Below are positions 57,813 to 64,000 of a DNA stretch of 64,000 nucleotides, in pieces (the first letter of the stretch is position 1; each line of letters opens with the position of its first letter). Both the position numbers and the translations under genes were made by a program. The DNA lies in contig NC_087070.1 of the NCBI RefSeq assembly GCF_963678635.1, positions 16,001,840-16,065,839 of the forward strand, read 5' to 3'. Origin of the DNA: Symsagittifera roscoffensis (Eukaryota; Xenacoelomorpha; Acoela; Convolutidae). Below the pieces are notes generated by a model that saw only the letters and a program-made list of their open reading frames with translations, did not search any database and was not told where the DNA came from.

Positions 57813-58920
57813 GAGTTTTTTAGAATAGTTCTTCTGCAATTCGAAGGATGGATGATGGAAGTTGGTGTTTGGCGAACATCTTATTTCTTCTGTTTTCTTT
57901 TTGTAAAAGAAGTTCCAAGAAGCTGGAGTTAGAGACATAAGACGTTGTGTCTTCTAGTGACAACGACTAAGTCTTCGCAACAAACTCAAATCTGATTTCA
58001 GAATGGTTGGCTATGTCAGGTTTTTCTGTTCTGCGTGGAGAACTTCTTTTGTGTCTGGTCTAGTTTGGGAATGGCGTGGAGATTGTGCGTGGAGGGGATG
58101 CCTGGTTACTCGGATCTGTACGTATACTTGAACATCGAGGTGGTCATTGGTCTAGTTCAATGAAGTCCTTTTCTGCGAAGTCAAGTCGTACTCTAAATCC
58201 TTTGAGTTGTGATTGTGAGTGGCATATCGATTGTGGTTGGTCATTCTCTCTCGAGTGTAGTGGGGTCGTTTTGTCTTTAGATGTTCGTCCTTGGTGTTGT
58301 ATTCTGATCTATGTATTGCATAATGTAATTTACATTTTATAAAACATTTATTAGTTTAATATTTTTTAATTATGATTTTAGTTAGTTGTTTTCACAAAAG
58401 CTTTTTGTTTTAGTTCGGTTATTTTGAAGAGTTACTCACACTTGAGTAGCTCTTATTAAAAATAGTGGTGTGGTCACAAAGCGTGGATGTAGCGCGGTGG
58501 GTTAGGCCGGCTATAGAGCATGCTCAGGACGTCCTTCCTGGTGGGTTAGGCCAGGAGTGGGAGTATGATTTCATGCGGTTTTTGTGAGGGGTCCTGTTAT
58601 GTGACAACGTTTTATGTTGGGTTTGTTGTGGTTTTTCTTATGTCTTGTTGGTTATGTCCTTTTTCCAAAAAGCAAATTGTTCGTGGTATGGGTTTGTCTT
58701 TCGACTTTTTTGTGTTTTATTATTTCTTTCTTAGACTTTATAATAGTCTTCAAAAGAATAAATTATCCAGTTTTAAACTGGGTTAATCCGGTTTGGGTAC
58801 CGTTGGTTTCCTTTTCTTAGTCATGCTGTTATTCTATGATTTGTGGTATTTAGTAAGCTGCGTTGGTTAGTTTTGTTTAGTATATGATTCCTTTCCAACC
58901 GGGTTAAAGGAAAGTTTGAA
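57813..58920 (-). repeat. Conserved non-coding subterminal block of family L
   Basis: About 1.1 kb that aligns (inverted) with each of the two tandem units at 8.7-11.4 kb. The best-conserved part, about 58430-58580, has two direct copies of GGTGGGTTAGGCC, the palindrome GAGCATGCTC and the block CACAAAGCGTGGAT. Another conserved block is TCGGATCTGTACGTATACTTGAACATCGAGGTGG near 58110. Short open frames in this block are not preserved between copies, so it is probably an untranslated cis-acting region. Confidence 0.75.
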
Positions 58921-59412
58921 ACATGTTATTATATGTTAGAGTTGTTGAGTGTGAAAACTTGAAACTGAAATTCATTATTTTAAACAATTCTTCGTGGGCG
59001 AGCTGTGCGAGTGTGGATAGAATTTCTGTGCGAATGAATGAAAATATCAAAAGGTTAGTACTGCAATTGCATTTTATTAATTTACTGCATAGAATTTGGA
59101 AATTTACTGCTAGTTATGGGGGAATTTTAAGTTACAAATTTTCATCATAATTAAATTTACTGCTTGTGGGGAAAATTTTTTTTAGAAATGAATTTACTGC
59201 ATTGGTATTAAATTTATAAATTTATAAGTGTAAGAGATTAATAGAATTGTTGAAGTCTGTTTGATGAAATTTGCGATCTTTATTTGTTTTTGTGGTTTTT
59301 GTAGGTGATCGTCGGATGAAGGCTAAAAATCTAAGGAAAACATGGATAAAGTATGGTGAGTTTTTTAATATTTCAATTAGTTAGTTATATTCATTTAATT
59401 CATACTTACTTG
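58921..59412. other. Untranslated spacer after the 601-residue ORF
   Basis: About 490 bp between the shared subterminal block and the stop of the 601-residue ORF. It has no match to the 8.7-11.4 kb units and no convincing frame. Confidence 0.4.
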
Positions 59413-61218
59413 TTAGTCGTCGGGGAAAAAACCGTGGGGGAAGATGTCGTGAATTAGTTCTGAAGTTGTTAGTAGTTTAGCTAAGATGCGGATGATATTT
59501 TTAGTCTGAAGCAGTGGCCAAAGCAATTGAAGTGCCTTAATAGTGGTTAGTTCTTCAGTGCCAACTGCAAACTCATAAGGTGTGTTTTGGATTAGATTAT
59601 TTAATTTGTGATTGAATTTAGTGTTGTGGATGAATTCTAAAATTGGGATTTCTATAGGTTGTACAAACTCGTGCGGGATAAGGAAGGGTCGGGATTCTTC
59701 GGCGTTGAAGGTCTTGGTGATGGGACAGAAGATGTACATTTGGGTTATGGGGTCATAATTACGAAGAATACCATGGAGGTTAGTGTCTTTAATACAATAT
59801 GTGAAATTTAGGAAAAATGGTGAAGTGTATTTGGAATTAATGAATTGAAAACGATGGTGTGGTTGTCTAGAGGGTGTGTGTAGGTCAAAGTGATTTTGGA
59901 TGAAGCGATAATAACTATATGTGTGGGTTTGTTTAGTGCGCAACATAATATCGTGTGAGCAGTGTAAATCCCTTTCGTGTGGTGCAAGGAAATGAAAGGT
60001 TAGTGAAAATATTTGGAAGCGTTCTTTGAAGCTTTCGTATGCTTGTGTGTCTGTTAGTGCTTCTGAAATAATGTGATCAAACTTTCGGTCGAAGATGTTT
60101 AGTGTGAATATATATGGTGTCTTGATGAAAAATTTCTCGGTAATTTGTGGATTAGCGAAGCGATCGTCGTCTAAGAATTGATCTTGGTTAGCTCTGATGA
60201 TGTTGTGATCATAGTATTCGAGTGTATATTCGTTAGCTCTAGGTGCAGTGTGTGTTTTTAGTGATTTTTTATATCCAACGTAAGTAAATTGTCTAGCGGT
60301 TAGTGGTGTAGTGAGTCGATATAGCATGTCCGTATTTCGCTCTATATCGATGTGAGTGTTAGATAATGGTAAGCAAAGAGGGTTAGTAAAATGATAATAT
60401 GAGGTCCAAGAGAGAGTGGGCATTAAAACGTATTCATCTACGAAGTTGCGTGTTTCGTTAGTGTCGTGGGGGGTGTTTAAGGTGTATTGTGGGAATGAGG
60501 GTAAGGTGATGGCTAAAAATTCTTTTGTGTTAGTATGCTTGGGGTGGTTGATGTATTCACGGGCTGTTCCTGGTTTTGCTGGGAAAGGATGGTTGGGGAA
60601 CTTTCTTTTAAAAGTGCGGTAAGCTCTATTAGTGTTGAGTGAAGATTCAGTTGATGTGGCTGATGGTGCTAATGATTCAGTATAATTTGAAGAGGGTGTA
60701 GGGGTAGGGGGGTTGGATGAATTTATTGTGGAGGAGATTTGGTTTATGGTTGGGGTATTAAGGTGGTAGGGTTGTTGTTGAAGGGTAATAAAATTATCTA
60801 GCTCTGGGGAGATTCGGGGGGTGTCTGGAGAATGAGATGATTGGTCAGAATGGTATGAGGAGTAGGTTGGGGTAACTTGGGAAGCATAAGAGGGTGTGGG
60901 GGTGATTGGGTCAGGGTTATTGGATAATATGGGTTGAAAAGGGGGTTGAGAAAAATTAGAAGAGTTATGAAAATTATTGGATGGGGATGGTTCTGAGTCG
61001 GCAAATTCATCGGGGGTTTCAATATTCGGGTTATTGAGTTGTGAGATGGAATATAAAACTGAGATGTGTGAATTAGTATCGGAATTCATGCCTGATGTTA
61101 CATTACTAGATAGAAAATCGGGTGGCGGAAAAGCAAAAAGTGGTATTATTGGGATTGGAGAGGTAAGATTGGTTGGGTGGGAATTTGATCGGTGTAGTGA
61201 TCCAAGTTGGCGGCTCAT
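59413..61218 (-). CDS. Unidentified 601-residue protein, last ORF of the family-L element
   Basis: Uninterrupted frame on the minus strand. Residues 1 to about 200 are rich in Ser, Pro, Thr and Asn and look disordered. From about 215 on the sequence is of folded-domain type, rich in Phe, Tyr, His and Leu, with the patterns LSWTSYYHFTNPLCLPL, FHFLAPHERDLHCSHDI and HGILRNYDPITQMYIFCPI. No signal peptide or membrane segment is evident. The start codon overlaps the stop of the glycoprotein ORF (ATGA at 61218-61215). A splice-acceptor-like TTTTTTTAG lies 6 nt before the ATG, so reinitiation or a spliced message could each explain its expression. I recognise no family. Its place after a glycoprotein gene and absence from the other copies suggest a structural or accessory protein of the element. 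Confidence 0.8.
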   Translation of the reverse strand: MSRQLGSLHRSNSHPTNLTSPIPIIPLFAFPPPDFLSSNVTSGMNSDTNSHISVLYSISQLNNPNIETPDEFADSEPSPSNNFHNSSNFSQPPFQPILSNNPDPITPTPSYASQVTPTYSSYHSDQSSHSPDTPRISPELDNFITLQQQPYHLNTPTINQISSTINSSNPPTPTPSSNYTESLAPSATSTESSLNTNRAYRTFKRKFPNHPFPAKPGTAREYINHPKHTNTKEFLAITLPSFPQYTLNTPHDTNETRNFVDEYVLMPTLSWTSYYHFTNPLCLPLSNTHIDIERNTDMLYRLTTPLTARQFTYVGYKKSLKTHTAPRANEYTLEYYDHNIIRANQDQFLDDDRFANPQITEKFFIKTPYIFTLNIFDRKFDHIISEALTDTQAYESFKERFQIFSLTFHFLAPHERDLHCSHDIMLRTKQTHTYSYYRFIQNHFDLHTPSRQPHHRFQFINSKYTSPFFLNFTYCIKDTNLHGILRNYDPITQMYIFCPITKTFNAEESRPFLIPHEFVQPIEIPILEFIHNTKFNHKLNNLIQNTPYEFAVGTEELTTIKALQLLWPLLQTKNIIRILAKLLTTSELIHDIFPHGFFPDD

Positions 61219-63833
61219 CGTGGGCTAAAAAAATGATTATTTTGAGACTGAAAAGCGGTGGTATGGGGTTGTTCAATAATTTGTTCATAAGTATTATCAT
61301 CTTGTGACTGGTGTGTCATTATATGTTGAATGGGACTTTGTGATGTGGTGAGTCGAAAATTTGGATTATGTGTGATGGCTAAGTTTCGAAAATTTCGTGG
61401 GACTAGGGATAGTGGATGGTTATTTGGTAGGGGTGGTAATTGTGGTGCCGTTGGCGTTATGTCTACATTGTTATGTTCTTCGTCGTATGTATTTTGTCGT
61501 GTTGCTATTTTTGTGTTATATTCTTTTATTTGTGCGTCTAAAAGAATTTTGTTTATAGATGTAGAAAAGATTCCAAAAAATCCTGCAAAGAGTATGCGTG
61601 CTACACTTGCTTGTCGATTGACCTGTGTGTGTATAGCACATGTGTTGTAGATTCCTTTTAAAAGTGAGAAAAGAAATCCAATAAAGTTAAACATTGCGTA
61701 TAAAATAGTCAATTTTTCTAAGATGTAGTAGGGCCATCCTAGAAAATCGAGGATCTCATTTTTGAGTGTAACAAAGCTAAAAATATTAATTGGTGATATA
61801 TCTTGGGGACGGTATTTTTCACCGTTTAGATATATATAATCTTTAATGTCTTTAAAATATCCGCTATAGTCTTGCGTGTAGATATCGGCAAATCCTGCGG
61901 TTTCTGCAAGTTTGCGTAAATTTTGGTCTATTGATTGTCTTTGTATAGTGTCCATTTGTGTTAATAATTCTTGGAATTGTTGTGTTCTAATGTGATGTTG
62001 AATATCTGATTTTGAATAGATTCCTATTGATTGTAAGTCTATATTTGGGTTTCGAGCAATAGCGCGAATGCTTTCTGGTGAAAATTTTTTGAGTGATTGC
62101 ATTAATGTGGGATATGGAGTGAGAAGATAATATTTATTTTCATCAGGGTTTAGTTGTACTACATTGTGGCTGTTTTCTGATCCACATGGGACTGCGGTAT
62201 CCCAGAAATAGGTTCTTCGTGAAAGTGTATCCACGAAATGTACTTTATTCTTATAAAAGATAGGGATTCTTTTATAACATCGTTTATCTTCAAAAACGTA
62301 TAGTGGTGATACTTTTTTAGTACAAGTATAAAACCATAAGATGTTTCCTTCATAGTCTAAAAAATTTGATCTATTTCCAGATAATAAGTATCCTGCATAG
62401 GGTATTTTTAATACTGCTAGTGCAAGTGATTGTAATATTTGTGTTCGTTCTAATTCGCATAGTTGGTGTAGTGTTTCTAATTCGGAGAGTGACATTTCTT
62501 GAAAAATTCGGCTAATTGTATAATCTAGTTTCATATCTAAATGAATATCATAGTGGATATTACCGAAATATGTAGTATTCATTAGTGATAATTCTTGTAA
62601 GCGTGTGCTTCTGGTGTCATGGGGTTTTAGATGTCCACCAGGTTGTCCGTTGCTTTTTTCAAAATTAACTGGTATATAGGATGTTCCTTCGTTTAGAGGA
62701 TGACCTGTGGCATATGGGTCGATTTTTACCTTTCCAGTGGTCATGTCGAATCCTTTTTCGTATTCAACTAATATTTCAGAGTATTGTGTTCTGTGAAGTG
62801 GATTCCTGTATTTACATGCAAGTTCTGTTTCTTGATATATTTGAAAACGTGTCAATTTATTTTCTATATTGTCTATGTTTCTAAAATTAGAACTTAGTTT
62901 TCGTGATGGATGGACTTGTTCATATGGAATTGATTGTATAAAATATTTTTCGTGAAATTTTATCATACGAGCGTGTATTTTTGCTACTTGAAATGTTGTA
63001 CATGTATCTTCGGGGAACCAAACAATGGTTGCTTGTGTTCTCGTTGTAGGGTCGCAATAACCTTGATCATTTTTACAAGGTAATCGGATTCCTTGATAGA
63101 TCATTGTATTATCTGATAAATCTCGTGTTAGTTGTATTTTTTCGAGTTGTATTTTCCAATCAAAAAACATTATTTCTTGGTATCCTTTATTTTTTGTGTC
63201 TGCTTTGCAGTTTGATGGGTCATTTATACCAATGTGTGGTATCCAATGTTTATCGTGTAGGTCATAGGTTAATCGTCCGTGTGCGCCGTTATACGGGTAT
63301 TTTTCGTCTAGTTTTATATGTCCTTGGTGTCTTTCAAGTTGTGATTGATGTACAGAGTCTGGAAAAACTTGAAAATTAACTAACTTTCTTTGGGAGTTTT
63401 TATTTCGTGTGATGTTTAGTCTAAGTAATTCATTTTTACAATCGTCGGGATTGAGATGTAAAAGACGTTCTATATTACTTTGATAGAATGATTCATGGTC
63501 AAGTCGGTTTTTGTTTCCGTTCGAGACTTGTGAACAATGTACTTTCTTTTCGGAAAATGTTGCTGTGAATTTATAACCTGTAACTGTTGTTGCTCGGGCT
63601 TTTGAATAGAGTGTTGCTATTACATCTGTGGTTTCTATAGCTTGTGGTTCTGTGTCACATTGTGATACTTGATTTATTGCATATTTATGTAGTGTTTTTT
63701 GTTCATTTTCTTCACAATCGTAATGTGTTACTAATAAATCTTGTGGTCCTGTACGAGGGGAAGGGTTTATGTTTTGATTTGAGATTACTAGAAAAAGGAG
63801 TTGGAGAAAAATTAATAATTTTAGAATATACAT
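61215..63833 (-). CDS. Chuvirus-like membrane glycoprotein (env-like), 872 residues
   Basis: Uninterrupted frame with the layout of a viral class I-type-topology envelope protein. A signal peptide is at 1-19 (MYILKLLIFLQLLFLVISN). A long Cys-containing ectodomain has N-glycosylation sequons (NIT, NTT, NRS). A hydrophobic segment lies at about 699-730 (ILEKLTILYAMFNFIGFLFSL), a second at about 744-759, and a tail of about 113 residues ends in a Pro/Gln/His-rich stretch. The region 459-550, with CELERTQ, AGYLLSGNRSNFLDYEGN, RIPIFYKN and FVDTLSRRTYFWDTAVPC, is the pattern I associate with glycoproteins of Chuviridae/Jingchuvirales and with the copies captured by arthropod retrotransposons. The N-terminus overlaps the preceding ORF by 13 nt, and the C-terminus overlaps the next ORF by 4. 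The family call is from memory of the pattern and needs a search. No inactivating change is seen. Confidence 0.75.
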   Translation of the reverse strand: MYILKLLIFLQLLFLVISNQNINPSPRTGPQDLLVTHYDCEENEQKTLHKYAINQVSQCDTEPQAIETTDVIATLYSKARATTVTGYKFTATFSEKKVHCSQVSNGNKNRLDHESFYQSNIERLLHLNPDDCKNELLRLNITRNKNSQRKLVNFQVFPDSVHQSQLERHQGHIKLDEKYPYNGAHGRLTYDLHDKHWIPHIGINDPSNCKADTKNKGYQEIMFFDWKIQLEKIQLTRDLSDNTMIYQGIRLPCKNDQGYCDPTTRTQATIVWFPEDTCTTFQVAKIHARMIKFHEKYFIQSIPYEQVHPSRKLSSNFRNIDNIENKLTRFQIYQETELACKYRNPLHRTQYSEILVEYEKGFDMTTGKVKIDPYATGHPLNEGTSYIPVNFEKSNGQPGGHLKPHDTRSTRLQELSLMNTTYFGNIHYDIHLDMKLDYTISRIFQEMSLSELETLHQLCELERTQILQSLALAVLKIPYAGYLLSGNRSNFLDYEGNILWFYTCTKKVSPLYVFEDKRCYKRIPIFYKNKVHFVDTLSRRTYFWDTAVPCGSENSHNVVQLNPDENKYYLLTPYPTLMQSLKKFSPESIRAIARNPNIDLQSIGIYSKSDIQHHIRTQQFQELLTQMDTIQRQSIDQNLRKLAETAGFADIYTQDYSGYFKDIKDYIYLNGEKYRPQDISPINIFSFVTLKNEILDFLGWPYYILEKLTILYAMFNFIGFLFSLLKGIYNTCAIHTQVNRQASVARILFAGFFGIFSTSINKILLDAQIKEYNTKIATRQNTYDEEHNNVDITPTAPQLPPLPNNHPLSLVPRNFRNLAITHNPNFRLTTSQSPIQHIMTHQSQDDNTYEQIIEQPHTTAFQSQNNHFFSPR

Positions 63834-64000
63834 GTGTATGATAATCCTGAGTATGGATTATAAAATGTAATGTAGCCAATTGTGTTTTTGGTATATCTGT
63901 CGTATTTGTATATTACTTCAGTAGTTATAAACGGTGGTGGTAGTGATTGAGCTGTTATGTTAGGTGGATTTAATGGGTAGGGATGTTGGGTAATATTATT
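63821..64000 (-). CDS. 3' end of an upstream ORF of the family-L element (partial)
   Basis: On the minus strand, the frame entering from the window edge is open for 59 codons and ends at TAA (63823-63821), 13 nt inside the glycoprotein ORF in another frame. The visible peptide has two NIT sequons, a Pro-rich stretch and a Tyr-rich end (YNPYSGLSYTCIF). It does not look like the end of an integrase or reverse transcriptase, but so short a piece cannot be assigned. It shows that the element has at least one more gene upstream. Confidence 0.6.
   Translation of the reverse strand, partial: NNITQHPYPLNPPNITAQSLPPPFITTEVIYKYDRYTKNTIGYITFYNPYSGLSYTCIF

Noticed and set aside
58565-58820. Hydrophobic plus-strand frames, also seen inverted at 9049-9258 and 10301-10560, suggesting a small membrane protein
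   Set aside because: The strand is T-rich, which gives Phe/Leu/Val/Cys-rich translations. Start positions and frames are not preserved among the three copies, and they run against the element's transcription sense.
60416-61650. Plus-strand frames of 68-106 codons inside the glycoprotein and 601-residue ORFs
   Set aside because: Antisense shadows of long intact minus-strand ORFs.

Overview
This is AT-rich eukaryotic nuclear DNA, most likely from an invertebrate animal. It has spliced genes with GT-AG introns, LTR retrotransposons, many short inverted-repeat elements, long poly-G/poly-C runs and one 200-N assembly gap. I cannot fix the phylum from the sequence. Only two host genes are supported; most of the rest is repeats at various stages of decay.

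Layout. 1-7.3 kb: a decayed Copia-type retrotransposon on the minus strand, a 419-bp tandem duplication and featureless DNA. 7.3-17.1 kb: copies of an LTR-like repeat family (here called family L), including two 1.34-kb tandem units, then a second decayed Copia copy and a nest of MITEs whose termini read GGCTCTTTTTCC. 17-26 kb: no recognisable gene; inverted-repeat elements, some containing tandem arrays, and GATTATAATC arrays. 26.65-33.04 kb: a three-exon Mu-class glutathione S-transferase gene. Its first intron carries a 2.7-kb Ty3/gypsy retrotransposon; its second carries the assembly gap, GATTATAATC arrays and a zone of G and C homopolymers. Exon 3 has a reading-frame break. 33-42.9 kb: repeats only, including a 457-bp fold-back structure and a cluster of near-perfect palindromes. 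42.9-45.5 kb: a five-exon gene for a 369-residue predicted single-pass membrane protein that I do not recognise. 45.9-54.6 kb: two members of one element family, each with inverted terminal repeats enclosing a minisatellite of about 28-29 bp, separated by more GATTATAATC arrays and unclassified repeats.

57.4-64.0 kb holds the most interesting object: the 3' part of a family-L element, read on the minus strand and running off the window. It has three tightly packed ORFs: the 3' end of an unidentified ORF; an 872-residue membrane glycoprotein resembling the glycoproteins of chuviruses (Jingchuvirales) and of retroelements that captured them; and a 601-residue protein I cannot place. The first two ORFs overlap by 13 nt and the last two by 4 nt (ATGA). 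After about 0.5 kb of unshared sequence come 1.1 kb of non-coding sequence shared with the 8.7-11.4 kb tandem units, then a 427-bp LTR. The LTR has a TATA-like box, CCAAT motifs, an AATAAA and a hairpin whose arms show a compensatory change between copies. The other family-L copies in the window are LTRs or LTR plus 3' non-coding DNA without the genes.

All family assignments rest on reading motifs by eye; no database search was possible.
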